Position numbers and translations under genes: made by a program
Shown here: positions 1 through 14,600 of the stretch, piece after piece
How positions within the stretch are numbered: the first letter of the stretch is position 1
How the letters are laid out: every line of letters starts with the position of its first letter
Assembly (NCBI RefSeq): GCF_000143535.2
Contig: NC_037312.1
Span: forward strand, 2,790,001 to 2,854,000
Direction of reading: 5' to 3'
Length of the DNA stretch: 64,000 nt
DNA from: Botrytis cinerea B05.10
Taxonomy: Eukaryota > Ascomycota > Leotiomycetes > Helotiales > Sclerotiniaceae
The notes under the pieces: model-generated
Seen by the model: only the letters and a program-made list of their open reading frames with translations
What the model was told of the DNA's origin: nothing
The model's database searches: none

Positions 1-388
1 CGAGCTTCTCGTAGACTACACCACCATTGGCAAAGGCTGCTGGGAATCCATGCCCGCTTCCCAATTCATGGCCATGGTAACCGATGACGATTTCCTCGGC
101 GATCCATGCGTCAAGACCCAACATCTTCTCGGTGCTACCCGCTGGGAGAAAATCTCAGATGATTATGTCATTGGACATCATCAATTGAGGGCTGGTCACC
201 AAGTGTACAAAGCTGCAGATTTGAAGGAAATCAAATTGAAGGGTCACAGTCATGCCACCAATGAACATTATTACAAGAAGGTTAATGGGGTCTGGAAATT
301 CGCGGGATTGAAACCACTTGTAAGATGGAATGAGGGTGATGGAGAGAACGATTTCTTGAAGGTTTTCAAGGGAAGCTATAAACAATAA
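1..388 (+). CDS. Scytalone dehydratase, 3' part (5' end outside window)
   Basis: Scytalone dehydratase removes water from scytalone and vermelone in DHN-melanin synthesis. The frame is open from base 2 and ends at TAA 386-388, giving about 128 C-terminal residues. By alignment from memory with the Magnaporthe enzyme, I see the substrate-pocket Tyr in VDY, the catalytic His in KTQHLLG (H85 equivalent), the second catalytic His in GHQVYK (H110 equivalent), and the conserved GHSHATN segment with the pocket Asn. The Ser that usually lies two residues before that Asn appears to be Ala here, which deserves checking. The C-terminal VWKFAGLKP motif is typical of the family. The N-terminus and any upstream intron are missing because the window starts inside the gene. 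No other melanin gene is nearby. The family call is firm. Confidence 0.93.
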   Translation, partial: ELLVDYTTIGKGCWESMPASQFMAMVTDDDFLGDPCVKTQHLLGATRWEKISDDYVIGHHQLRAGHQVYKAADLKEIKLKGHSHATNEHYYKKVNGVWKFAGLKPLVRWNEGDGENDFLKVFKGSYKQ

Positions 389-3359
389 ATGGGAAAAGTA
401 ATATCTAGTTAGTTAAGGTGTCTGGGGTACGAAAGGTGGCTTGGGTGTCTTCTAGGGATGATAGCTTTTTGGTGTTGTTGAGGTCAATATATCCATTTTA
501 TATGATTCTTGAATGTTTGAGTGAAAGGTGATTTGCTTTCTAGATGTCAAAGTTGTCATTCGGTTTTAAGTCCTATGTATCACTGACTTGAGTTTTCAAC
601 TAGGATATTTTTGCACATCGATTCGATAGCGAAGCTATGAACTCATGGAGCAAAAGACTCTTCCAATTTTCTCTACTGTCAACAAAGATCTTATCAAAAC
701 TCGTATACCTGAAAGCACCAACTGTCTAAACATTCCATTATATAATATCCTGTATCCTGTTAACATAAGATCCATTATGAGGAATCATCGGTATTGAATC
801 GTATTTCTCATCTCATCATCCGAGAGATCTCGTTGCATATCATACCCATACCCATACCTCACCAATCCACACAACATCCATCATCAAGTAAACTTCCACA
901 TTCATTCTTTCCGATGTCCTTCCGACCTCACAATACCCCGTCCAAGGGCCGAGTAACAGAATAAAATAAAAACAAAAACATAACATAACATAACATCTAG
1001 AAATTTTCAAATCCATCACGAAAGTTCACCATGGCTTGAAATTAAAGTCAACATCAAGCTTGGATCGAGGATGGGCTGGTGTTGTGTCTCGGAAAATGCT
1101 ATGTGGTGTAGGAATCAGGATGTATCTACACTCTTATGGATTTATCTATATTGGGAAAATTGAAGGGAGTGGGATATTCAGGTTTATAGATATTGTATAT
1201 AATCACTACATACCTACCTACCTACCTACCTACCTACCCATCTCCAGAAACTCATTTCTCCAAATCTAATTCCCTCATAGATCTTAGATATCCCCTGCAT
1301 GGAACGAGATGACAGAGAAGAGATTTATTGTATATATATATATATATATCGCGAGAAGTTAATTCTGGATTCTAGACTCCGTGGTCGTTTGAGGATACTC
1401 CCCAGCGTCTTCTACATCTTTGACAGGAAGAGAAGAGGAAATTTAGGTAGGAAGATCAGGGAGGTAAGGGAAGGAAAATGATATATAAAACCCCCTCGTT
1501 TACTGTTCAAATCCTTTTTTATTTTTCTCTTTACATATATCGAGAACAGACAAAACGACTCGTGGGCAAGGATCTAGCAGAGCGATATAACACTCAATCA
1601 TCTCTGACTAGAATATCGAGAGAGTTTGTGTGGTTCTGTACTTGTATAGTTGTATAGTTCTATAGCCCATCTCCTCATTCATTGGTGGGATTTAACAATG
1701 GCGATTCTGTAGATACTCGTAATAAGTTTTTTTTGGAGGAAATACAGCATTGTTGTCAGCATCTATCTATATCTATGTAGGTATCTTTAATCTCGTCTAT
1801 AGCATCTGATACTCCATTCCTCTGAACAATCGTTGATATCCCTACTCTCTATCATCCATCATCCCCTATGAGCTAAAAACCACTTACCTCGCTATCACAC
1901 TCCCATTGTAAGTAGGAATCTCCACATCTCATCTCTCATCCCCAGAACCCGCGAAATGGATGCATATCCCGAAACACGGCATACACGTCCTCGAAAAATC
2001 ATTCTACTTTTTTTCTTTCAGTTTTTTAATTTAAAACTCATAAATACCCACCTACCCACCTAGTACCTAGTACCTATTATTCATATGCGATTCTATCAGG
2101 AGATTATGGATAGAGATGAACTACCAAATCCAGGATATTCTACTTCATCTCTTCTCTTCTCTTGCCCCCACCATCTCATATTTACCAGCGAGGTGGCTGG
2201 GTGAATCATATACATATAGCGTTTCCTCGTACATTCTACTCGTGCATTCTACTCGAGATTGGAGGAAGAGAAGGAGGGGTAGCTAGAGAATAAAGAACAA
2301 TTGTGAGTATACAAACCACTCCTTCCCCCCGTCCCCCGTCCCCCGTCTCCCCCCCCCCCCAGACCTACAACGGCCACTCACGACCCAAAAAAGTAATAGT
2401 TTCCTCAATCAAAATTACGACAAAACCACAGACTGCAAAGAGTCTACAAATCATTCAAACCCATCGAGTTCTCCTACCTCACAGCTCGATTGTGCAATGT
2501 GTATACCATGATATCATTTGTAAAAAAAAATAAAAAAAATCGAGGTTTGACGACTGTGGTAGTCTCAATAATAACAACAGCAATAACAACAGCAATAACA
2601 ACAGCAATAACAACAGCAATAACAACACCGATAACAATAGAAAGAATCTCTGCGATAAAACCCTAAAAATCTTATTTAGTAATATCATCCCCCTTTACAA
2701 ACTCATCCAAACAGTCACATCGAAACATCCATATCCACATCCAGATCCACGTTCACGCCCACTCCAATTCCAGCCCTAACAAGATCTCCACCATTCCTGA
2801 ACCCGCATCCCCCATTCCTCAAATTCATAGATATGCATACCCCAAACCATTTCTGCACATCCACTCTCCTCTTCCACTCTCCTCTTCCGCTCTCCTCTTC
2901 CACTCTCCCCACGCCCTCTCTCCCATTAATCCACATCCAACTCCAACTCCTTCATCATATCATTGAACATTCAAAACCACAACGGACTCGCTGTTTCTGC
3001 TCAGGCCCGAGACATCCAAGACATTTGATTTCCATTCCAAATTCACTGTAGTTTCCTGCCTGCCTCCCTCCCTACCCTTGAAATCTTGATTTTCCGCCTG
3101 GAACTCCTGCCTTGAAGCTTGAATCATGGATTGCGTTTAGCACTCCTCGCACGAGAGTTTGAACACATTTTACCCAAAGAATGCCGAAGCCTTCCTCTAG
3201 ATTTTTTTACCTAATAAATTATAAGATAGATAGATGTACATACTCGTCGAATCCAAAGACTCCCACAATCCACAACCCACAAACCGCTACATCCCAACCC
3301 AAAATCCTCACCCATCAAATCCATTCCCTTCCATTCCATCACCATCCCCCTCCACCTTG
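389..3359. other. Gene-free region with simple repeats
   Basis: About 3 kb between the 3' ends of two convergent genes, with no convincing ORF. It holds a CTAC tetranucleotide run (about 1206-1238), a TA run (about 1331-1348), a C-rich tract (about 2325-2361) and an AATAACAACAGC-type repeat (about 2567-2630). The short ORFs here are low-complexity translations. It could hold long 3' UTRs or a non-coding transcript, but nothing in the sequence proves this. Confidence 0.6.
2567..2630. repeat. AATAACAACAGC minisatellite
   Basis: Four to five near-perfect copies of a 12-bp unit (AATAACAACAGC) in non-coding DNA. The long Leu run readable on the minus strand is only the translation of this repeat. 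Confidence 0.85.
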
Positions 3360-5487
<2,128 letters not shown>

Positions 5488-6664
5488 TGTTTGTACACGG
5501 CGTAAATGTGTCTTGGTCGCCTCCGATTCAGACAGTCTCACAGTAGAAATTATGGAAGTCTAGTGAAGATATATCGCAAAGAAACTTAAAGTTTTGGTTA
5601 ATTGAAGTATTGAAAGGGGAAATAGACCGTGGTTCACGGAATTGCCTTGAGAGTTTAACTTGAAGCTGTTCTCCCAACTCCAGCTCGATGCGGGGTTACA
5701 TATGAGGGTCACAATTGGCGTCCGAAGAGTAGCATTCTTCGCAATCCTGGTGATGCAGATGACAGATGACAATAAAGCCACGGCTTTCTTGTATTTGAAA
5801 GGGAAGTCGTTACGGGCCCGAGAAGGAAGTGGCCTTGCAATTGCAGACAGATATATGGATGTATATATGTGTATATATATACCCCTTCGTCTTTCTGTTT
5901 TCAATTTGCCTGTCGTTCTGCCTGGGTCTTGGGTGAATGGTTTGTATCGTGTGGAGACTTTCAGACGATCGAAACAAGCAAAGACACTGTAGTTGGTGAC
6001 TGTATCTCCCTGGGCATGAATTGTCACTGTCCTTGCCTTTCCTCTGCTTGCTTTTCCTCCGCTTGCCTTTCGTCCCCTCTCCTCTCGATGCAGTGGATAA
6101 CGCGGATTGCGGAATTGAAGCTCACTCACTCATGTCACCCACCACTCTTCACACGCGGCAGTCCCGACAGATGCATCATTGCGGGGTTTCCTCATCGGGG
6201 AGGTAAGGAGATCTCCAAGTCTTCCGTTCCTAGCTGGCTCGTAAATCTCAAACCTCCGATTGGTTCCAAGCACTTATCTCCGGTCCCCACCAATGTCCCT
6301 TACCTAAGTTCCCCTTCACATCCCAAATATCCCAAAGCTCCATCTACTGATTCATTCCGTCGACACCAAAAATCGATCCATACTGTGGGGTGTTGCGGGG
6401 TCTAAAACTTAACAATTGTAACATGTAGGAACTGATTGTCTCATCAATTGTAAGCAATTGGAAATGGTGGCCGCTATGTGGACCGAGAAGTTGTGTTTTT
6501 CGTGGAAAGTTGATCCTAAGCCGCCATGATCCGACGGAAGTGCAGTACCCTTCCGACGGATATATATATTCAATGTCGTCCAACTGTTAATTCCATGAAT
6601 TGAACGATATATCTATCATTTCCATCTTCTTTTGCCCTCACTCATACCTGTCCACATATCCAAA
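5488..6664. promoter_or_regulatory. Shared divergent promoter of the aromatic-catabolism pair
   Basis: A 1.18-kb spacer between the two start codons. It contains three matches to the CreA carbon-repression consensus SYGGRG on the plus strand: GCGGGG at 6181-6186, GTGGGG at 6385-6390 and GCGGGG at 6395-6400. It also has a CCAAT box in reverse (ATTGG, about 6253-6260) and a TATATATA tract near 6560-6570, about 95 bp before the dioxygenase ATG. Co-regulation and glucose repression are inference from these short motifs. Confidence 0.45.
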
Positions 6665-7729
6665 ATGGCCAACGCAATAGCAGACACCAATGGCAATGCT
6701 TCACATAAATTCGATCCAAACTTCACACAAAATGTCATTGACGCAATGGGACCCAAGACCAGTCCTCGTATGAGAGAAGTTATGGGATGTCTCATCAAAC
6801 ATGTCCACGACTTTGCGCGAGAGGTAGAACTTACAGTTGATGAATGGATGTTGGGAGTAGAGCTTCTCAATGAAGCAGGAAAGATGAGCGACCATAAGAG
6901 AAATGAGGGACAATTAGTTTGCGACGTCATTGGCTTAGAATCGTATGTTTTAATTCTTCCCAGAGTACTGGCCCGTATCTCTAACAAACAAACTTCTCAG
7001 ACTCGTGGACGAAATCACATTCAAAAAAGCTGCAGATGCAGTTGATGCTCCCACCGCAAGTGCGATTCTTGGACCATTCTTTCGACATGATGCTCCAGTC
7101 TTGGAAAACGAATCTTCGATTATTCAAACGGCAGTTGATGATGGAGAGATAGTGTACATGCATGGCACAGTCACAGATCATACGACCAAAAAGCCTATAG
7201 TTGGAGCTACGGTAGATGCATGGCAAGCATCAACCAATGGATTATATGAACAACAAGATGATGAACAAGCGGAACATAACTTGAGAGGAAAATTTAAGAC
7301 TGATGAGAATGGACATTATGGATTTTATTGCTTGAAGCCAACTCCTTATCCTGTTCCTTTTGATGGTATGTCATTTATCATTTTCGAAGAGGTAAAGCTA
7401 ATCATTTCAAGGTCCCGCTGGCAAAATCCTACAATTATTAGACAGACATCCATTCCGACCTGCACATATCCATTTGATTGTAAGTTCTAGGTTTCGTTTT
7501 GAGAATTGACCTATATCTCGAACTAACACACAATTCACAGGTCCAACACGATGACTACAAACCTCTCACAACCCAAATCTTCAATTCCAAAGACGAATAT
7601 CTTCAAAACGACTCAGTCTTTGCAGTGAAAGATTCACTCATTGTCGATTTTGTTCCTTTGAAGAATAATCCCAAAGCATCTCTAGAACTCAATTATCCAG
7701 TCATTCTTGCTCCTCAAACCGGAGCATAG
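6665..7729 (+). CDS. Intradiol ring-cleavage dioxygenase (hydroxyquinol/catechol 1,2-type)
   Basis: Non-haem Fe(III) dioxygenase that cleaves a catechol or hydroxyquinol ring between its hydroxyls, feeding the 3-oxoadipate route. Four exons (6665-6942, 7001-7365, 7412-7479, 7541-7729; introns 58, 46 and 61 bp) give 299 aa. An N-terminal helical dimerisation region (about 1-100) contains FDPNFTQNV and RMREVM. The four iron ligands are present: Tyr175 in NGLYEQ, Tyr209 in TPYPVPFDG, and His233 and His235 in RPAHIHLIV, with family-like spacing (34, 24 and 2). The ATG at 6665 has a good fungal context (CCAAAATGG); an in-frame TTG lies upstream. It is divergent from the phenol hydroxylase, which supports a shared catabolic job. 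Fungal hydroxyquinol dioxygenases are the closest remembered relatives; true catechol preference is possible. Confidence 0.92.
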
Positions 7730-8692
7730 AAAGTCGTCTGTCTAGTATATCATCGGAGTATGGGAGGAGTACTGTGGAATTTACCTTGTCAAAAATATTT
7801 CGAAATTCAATATCAGAAGAATTTTAGTTTTCTTTTCTTGAAATGTTATATGAACACACTGTTTGTCTATTATCTAGTATATCAATTCAATAATATATTC
7901 TTCAATTTTTGAATCTTCGTGTAATACTTTACTATCTATCTATGACTGATATGAAATTACTGGTCTATAATATGATTTCTCATTTTATCATTTCTTTTAT
8001 TCTTCTGAAATATATAACCCCTTTCTTTCTTTCTTTTATTTTCATTTTATTACAATAATAATAAGAGTAAGAAAGATTATATAACTAACTATTACTGGAA
8101 ATCACATGGGAAATTATACAAGAAATGAGAAATGAGAAAATTAATCAAGTATATATTCATTGTCATGTGTAATAGATAGTTATACCTAGTATTCATGACT
8201 TTATTTCTCTTCTTCTTCTTCTTTGGTTTTTATAGTTTTTGTAGTTTTTGATTGTTATTTGTTTATTTGTTTATTTGTTTATTTGTTTATTCATATTATA
8301 TGGAGATGGAGAGAGAGAGAGAGTAGGATGTAAGAAGGTATGAGAAAGTGTGAGGAGGTATGAGGAGGTATGAGGAGGTATGAGAAGATATGAGGAGGTA
8401 TGAGGAGGTATGAGAAGATATGAGGAGGTATGAGAAGAGAATGAGAATAGAAGAGGAAGGGAGAGAAAAAAGGAAAGGAAAGGTATTTAAGGGTTAAAGG
8501 GTTAAAGGGTTAAAGAATTAAAGGGAGTAAGTAGTAAGTGCTCTTTTGTTCAGTTCAAGAGTTTGAGTTTGGGTTTGAAGATTCGACATATTGAGGAAGA
8601 GGAAGAGAATTTATATATCATTTATTGTTGCGCTTTTAATTTTACAAATACAATCTCTCATCCCCAACCCATCCTATCCCAACCCATCCACC
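7730..8692. other. Gene-free AT-rich spacer with minisatellites
   Basis: Spacer between the convergent dioxygenase and EED genes. It includes TTTATTTG repeats (about 8252-8290), a GA run (about 8308-8322) and a TATGAGGAGG decamer array (about 8337-8440). No gene seen. Confidence 0.7.
8337..8440. repeat. TATGAGGAGG decamer array
   Basis: About ten imperfect copies of a 10-bp purine-rich unit (TATGAGGAGG with TATGAGAAGA variants), non-coding, downstream of EED. Confidence 0.85.
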
Positions 8693-11601
8693 TCACTTCT
8701 CTCCCACACCCCCCCTCCCCAAAACCGCCACAACCCCCTCCCCCCCAGCAACCACACACCACTCCCCCCCTCTACTCCAAGCGCAACCCCTCCCCATAAA
8801 ACTCCACCCTGGAACCGTCTCGACCTTATGCGGCTGCAATCTCTTCAACGGATACGCCTGACGAATATCATATTTTTGATTCCACAATTTAATATCCATT
8901 CTCGTGGTGGGGATTTTCTCAACAACGATGCCTTCTGCTTCACCTTCCAATTTCAATCCGTTGAGATTGGGGTGAGAGTTCATATTTGAGTGTGAAGAGG
9001 GGCCAGAAGTACTTGTGGTGGTGGTGGTAGAACTTGCTGGACTTGCATCTCTTACTCTATCTGCGACACTTTTGAAAGCACCTCCTCTTTTAGCTCTGGT
9101 ACGGAAAGGAGTTAAGAATGCAGGACGCTTCATTTTACTTTGGGGTTGTTCTTCCAAATTGGGAGTTTGCTGACCAGAGGTTAAGCCGGAGTTTGATAAA
9201 GAAAAAGGCCCTTGTGGTTCAGGGTCATGTTTAGAAGTAAAGTGCGGAGGTAAAGAGCGTAAATATTCATCATAAGCGACTAGACGATTGAGATCCCAAA
9301 AGTAAACTTTGGATCCGAGAGCAGGGATTGCAAGTATAGAATGAGATATTTGAGGAAGGCCAGTGTCTGGGTCTAAGTTTTGATCGGGACCGGAGTCAGA
9401 TTGATTTGAAATCGGAATACCTTGAAAAAGCGAGAAGCGGATCCAAGCAGTTTCTGTTCCGGGAGCGGAAAATCTGAGTTGGAATTAGTTCAGGACTGGT
9501 AAAATTAAAGATGGAAGCATGATGATAAAGATACAAAAGGAATGATGTAAATCTGAAGGATGACGCTCCGCTGGCCCTCCGGGGGCCACTGCCGTGGAGG
9601 CAGACTATTCGGAGAGAATATCTTTTTTTCAATGATAACAAATCGTGTCCATCCAAAGACTAGAATAACATCTCACCTGCCGGAGAAGCCAAGAATGACA
9701 ACCTAAGGAAGTGTGCCACGCCACGCCATACGCGCGGGAAAAATATTTTAACGCCTAACATTAAAAAAATCAAACTCATAACTTCGAGCGCAGCGAGCTA
9801 TGGGGGTTTGGGGGCTTGCCCCCATGATATACCAAGAAGAATCCTAGCAACATAAAATAGTTACTAGTACTATTATACATTGGGATTGGAGTGGAAAGGG
9901 AGATTACTTCTGGTTATCATGCATTGAACAAATACAACCAGATTAAAACAAAATCACAAGTCTTCTGTTAGAAGAGGGACACAAAAATTTAGGAAACAGA
10001 AGAAAAAGAAAAAAGAATACATACTCAATTAACCTAACATAAGGATCGTTCTTTGTTGGGTCCGTAAAACATGTTAAAGTTGCACTCCCATTAGCGGCCT
10101 CATGTTGAGTTGGTGCTTCATCTTGACTTGGAGGTCGACCTTCAGAATCAAATCCTGTGATATCCCAAAGTACTATACAGTCCTCACACGCTGACCGAGA
10201 GAGAATAGAATCGTCGTGGAATTGAACGCTTGGGACGAGAAGGTCAGTATAGATTTTCAGTTGTGGCCTGAGGTAAGGAAGGGGCAAAGAGGAATTGAAT
10301 ATGGTGATGATGGAGACATGAGGAACTACCAATCGATTGCACTAGTATGAATCTCAGATGTCGAGAAATGTGGAAATTGAATTTCTGTCGCTCTATTTGT
10401 TGCGGTATTAACATCCGGAAAGATGGGCAATGACCACTAAATATGTTAAAAATCATATCTTTCTCCCCAGAATACGAATACTAACAAGACATATCATGTA
10501 ATCTTCTCCACCAGACAACAAATATCGACCAGAACGATGAAAAGCCTTTTGTGAATTAGTGATATAAGATAAGTTTATGAATGATATGGACATGGTATGG
10601 ACATACGATTGTTAGAATGGTTGTTCTATGACCTCCTGATAATATCGCCGCACAAGGATGTTCCTCATTGTTTCGATCTAAACTCCAGATTCGAATTGTA
10701 GTATCTTTAGAACAAGATGCTAATATCTGAGGGTCAGTTGGAGAGATTATCAATTCATTAATTGCCTATCACTGATCAGTCTTTTCGATTCTACTTCATG
10801 ATGAATTAGTGATCATACTCCTCCGTGCCCTACAAGTACCTAATAATAATTAGTATTTGGTACACGAAGACATACCAATGTCACTCACCCTAATAAGTTC
10901 GCCCGAAAGTACATCCCAAATCTTGATTTTGGCATTGAGTCCTGCTACACAAAGGAGAGGCTTCGCTAAATCTTTTGTCCAACAGCATGCGTAATGCTCT
11001 GTATCTGGCTAAAGATCTCGTATCAATGATCAATCATAACATGATTATTGAAATCAATGACTTACCTCCTCGTCGATAATCAACCGTACGACCTCGATTC
11101 CTTTTTTGTCAGTAGGGGGTCTACATATCAAAATCTGTGTTTCATTTAGTAATTTAGATGTGATGACTGAAGGAAGAGGAAAAACTTACATGTCTCCCAC
11201 CTACCACCGCATAAATAGGATCGACACCAGGTTTATTGTACGGATAAAATTTAACTGTCCAAAATTCATTATTTTCGATTGTTGGGGCATTCTTACGTTT
11301 TTCTGAAACTTGTCAGGCCATAATTAGATATGAGGGGATACCGAAACGGGTGATCACATACCGGTAGGAAGATTCTAAAGAATGATATATCCAGTTAGAT
11401 GTTGGGTTTTTTCCGCTCACCGAGGAATCTTTCTTGATACGCTTATAAGAAAACGTTGGTGGAAGCATATCAAATCCTCACCGACATGCTCTGAGAAACA
11501 CCCGCGGTTGCATATTTGGATATGTACGAACTTACCGCAAATTGATGAGCCTCTTTTAATTTCGGCAATTCCCATTCACCATGCCCATGTTTCCAAGTCA
11601 T
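8693..11601 (-). CDS. eed: EED-like WD40 subunit of Polycomb repressive complex 2
   Basis: WD40 propeller protein of PRC2, which reads and supports H3K27 methylation with the EZH2-type enzyme and SUZ12. Eleven exons close in frame to 583 aa: 11601-11536, 11374-11362, 11302-11190, 11134-11066, 11008-10889, 10839-10819, 10765-10607, 10545-10486, 10436-10330, 10267-10025, 9473-8693. EED hallmarks include EFWTVKFYPYN (first blade), PLLCVAGLNAKIKIWDV, VGHGGAINEL, CSKDTTIRIWSL, LLSGGEDYMICLW, FPHFSTSEIHTSAIDW and DLILSKSCE-like DDSILSRSACED. Exons of 13 and 21 nt are real microexons if the model holds. The last intron is 551 bp and carries a GC-rich repeat. The start is uncertain: I take ATG 11601 (MTWKHGHGEW), but an open frame at 12039-11626 could supply an extra N-terminus through an alternative 15-nt exon. 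It is by far the most intron-rich gene in the window. Confidence 0.9.
9561..9825 (+). repeat. GC-rich palindromic repeat, copy A (in EED intron)
   Basis: Two modules separated by about 180 bp of AT-rich DNA. Module 1 (9561-9601) runs TGACGCTCCGCTGGCCCTCC and on to GCCGTGGAGGC; module 2 (9782-9825) runs CTTCGAGCGCAGCGAGC and ends in the hairpin GGGGGCTTGCCCCC. The same two modules in the same order occur in copy C. Lies antisense to EED, wholly within its 551-bp intron (9474-10024). Confidence 0.75.
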
Positions 11602-14600
11602 GATTTAGTAAGAGTAAATAGTTACTTGATTGGCTGTCGGTATATTTTGAATGGAGTTCAATGCGGGTTGAAATGTGATAGGCGTTGCAGGATGCAATGT
11701 AGGAGAGGTTTGACTCTCGGAGTTGATACTACAAAAATACACTTGATCTCGATTCTGTAGTACTTGATTCAAAATACGGACCGATACCTTCATTGAATAT
11801 GAAGATGGAACCCGAGATGAGAACAAACGGGTGCACTTGCTGTCGATTAATAACCCGACCAAGAAGTTGTTTCCACCGACTTGCGGTAATGAATTCCGAG
11901 AAGGGATTTGATAGAAGTTCTCATCGAGATTTGAGATGAATCTGGAGTAGTGAGAATGATTAGTCCACGTGATTATGGAGATGGATGTTTGTGTTTGGCG
12001 TTTCTGGCGTTTGGTGTTTCGTTTCACCAAACCAGCCATGCTTTTCAGAATACAGACCGGTTCGAATGTTCCAAAGGCATAATCGTCCCAGCCCGTCGTA
12101 GCTCATGCATTCGTCCAAGAAAAGAAGAAGAAAAAAGAAAAGCATAGTAAGATCTTGCACGCATATTGATTGTGTAACTTTGGACGACCTCTCAACCTAC
12201 CAAATTCACGGAAGAGGTTTTGTCTGGGTGGGCATTCAATGTTTTGATAATGGAACATCCATCCAAGGCATAGTGCAGCGGAAGATTGTTTTGTTTTGTT
12301 TTTTGATATCAGCATTGACTTTGCTTACCTCTTTTCAATATGTGGTTGGATGTGATTGAATGTCAAGATTAAAGTTATCCCGTCTTTGCTCTCAAGACTG
12401 GGTATCATTCATGCCGTATGGAATCAAGTTCCGACGTATGTTTCTTATCTTTTGATTTCCCTTCAATTTTGATTATCGTTGCGCTGCGTGCCGTGCCTGG
12501 GTATTCAGACGATGAGCTGATTGATTGGCTAGGTAGGTGTGTGGGTAGGTAGGCAGGTAGGAATGAAATTGAAGGGCTAAATGACTCGGGGAGTTTTGGT
12601 GGATGGTGGTAGTGGTGGGTGGCGGCGGCGGTGGTGGTGGTGTTGATGGTGGTTGAGGCGGCGGGAAGGGTAAAGGGTCGTGAGGAAGGGAAGTGAGTGG
12701 TGGAAGTTTTGCTGAGAATCCCGTTTGGGGTTAGTGTGATTTAGCATGATATAGGAAATGTATAATAAGGAATGATATAGACAAGCAACAAGCTACAGTG
12801 CAGTCGAAGTGTAATACACATATAATACCTATAAAACCACAGATAAAAATACAGGATCGTCCAATCAATTGCAGTTGTGTGTTCCTGTAATTACCAAACA
12901 CGTATATCCAGGATATATATAGCTGGATATATATCGAAATCCTCTACCTACCCATCTCTCTATCTGTTCACCACCCTCCCTCTACCCATCTACCCATCTA
13001 TCCATCTACCCACCTGCCCATCACTATGATCCATTCACCGTGTTCAAACGCTTCCGTTGAGTTGCCGAATGGTTGCATCAAAGCCATCCGTCCATCATTG
13101 CTACCCACGCTTGCCGCGTACTTACCACTTGCTTCGTAGTACTTACTGGCCCTGATTCAGTATTGCTTTTGTTAAGACCACCACCGATCAACGTTACATA
13201 TTCGTCCGACCCAGAATTCTCCAGGACACAAGACGTTTTTGGCCATCATGATATCATTCAGCGTGGCAAGCAATCCAATAATACGAACACGAAAGAAAAG
13301 GGAAAAGAACGAAAGGCACAGAGATGTCGATGCGAGCATTCCGCATTTCATTGTGTACATACGGGTACATAGCAGCACACACACACAGCACACAATAAGA
13401 TAGATACATACCTATGTCCTCTCGGCCTTTCTGTTCCTCCCGAATATATCCGATTTCCCATATTCCTGATCCCGTAACTGAGCGTGCATCCATATGACTT
13501 GCCGTCGAGCTTTTTACAAATCCTCGTTATTTCATGCTCATCATTCTCTTGGTGATAGGTGTCATTGCATAGGCGGGTGTTACTTGATGGTTCCCGTACG
13601 CTGTCTTGTCATGTACTTGCGCCCCTCCACCAGCTCCCCTTAATATATTCCCATCCTGATATCTTGGGAGAACGCATTAATCATGCCACAGTAATAACAC
13701 GGGGAAAGAATGGACCTCCCGGTATGCCTGACTAGACGAACGAGCCAAAGAGACGAAGCTGAGAAACATATGGCTTGTTTGATGCGTGTGGGGAGCCAAA
13801 GGGAATCAATTGAGTTTCCGCAAAGACAATCCCCATCCAACGGGGATCCTGCAGATATTTCTCAAATTCCCTGGGTCAATTCGACCAATAGATGGATGGA
13901 TTCCCAATACCTTGTAGATAGTATTTATTATCTCAAGCCCTAGTCATAGCCAAGCACTTTTTGAGGCTGAAGCCTGAATACAGTAAGTAGCATATGGGAC
14001 AGCACGGTCTAGAATATCTGTCTAGGTTTGTAATCGACAATAGTGAATAACGCTCCGCTGGTCCTCCGGGGGGGGATTGCCATGGAGGCCGAGTATCTGA
14101 ATTGGATTGAAGATATCAAATATGGCAAGAAGTCCACGGAAAGAGTTTAGACGATCGAGCTGAAGTTACCAAACGGGAAATGGAAGGACGGGATAGGATA
14201 GGATAGGATAGGTATCAACAAACATGACTAGTTGGTAAGTAAAATCTAACCTCTCTCGTCTCTGTATATAAACCTCTGACTCGAATGCCATACCCAGCCC
14301 GCTACTCAGGAGGTGGGTCTACATGCTGGCAGGAATTTTATCATCAACCCCTCGGAACATCGTCGACCCTGGAAAATCAAAAAAACCAACTATATCTTCA
14401 GAAATCACCCTTCTTGGGGATTTGACACAGGGAGGTCTGTAAGGTTACATTCTAAAAATCCCTAAAAATACTAAGCACACTAAAAAACACTTAAACGATG
14501 TCTGTAGTTTATCGTAGCCGGTTTTAGCGCCGAGGAGTTTTTCCCTATACAGGTTGCAAGAGAAGAGAAACATCGCATCCCATCCCATCACATCATCTAG

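Noticed and set aside
2479..2688. Leu-rich membrane-like frame on the minus strand
   Set aside because: It is only the translation of the AATAACAACAGC minisatellite.
5560..6129. 189-codon minus-strand frame in the divergent promoter
   Set aside because: No homology features; contains translated TA repeats; lies between two well-supported start codons.
12060..12080. tRNA B-box-like GGTTCGAAT
   Set aside because: No cloverleaf partner or A box around it.
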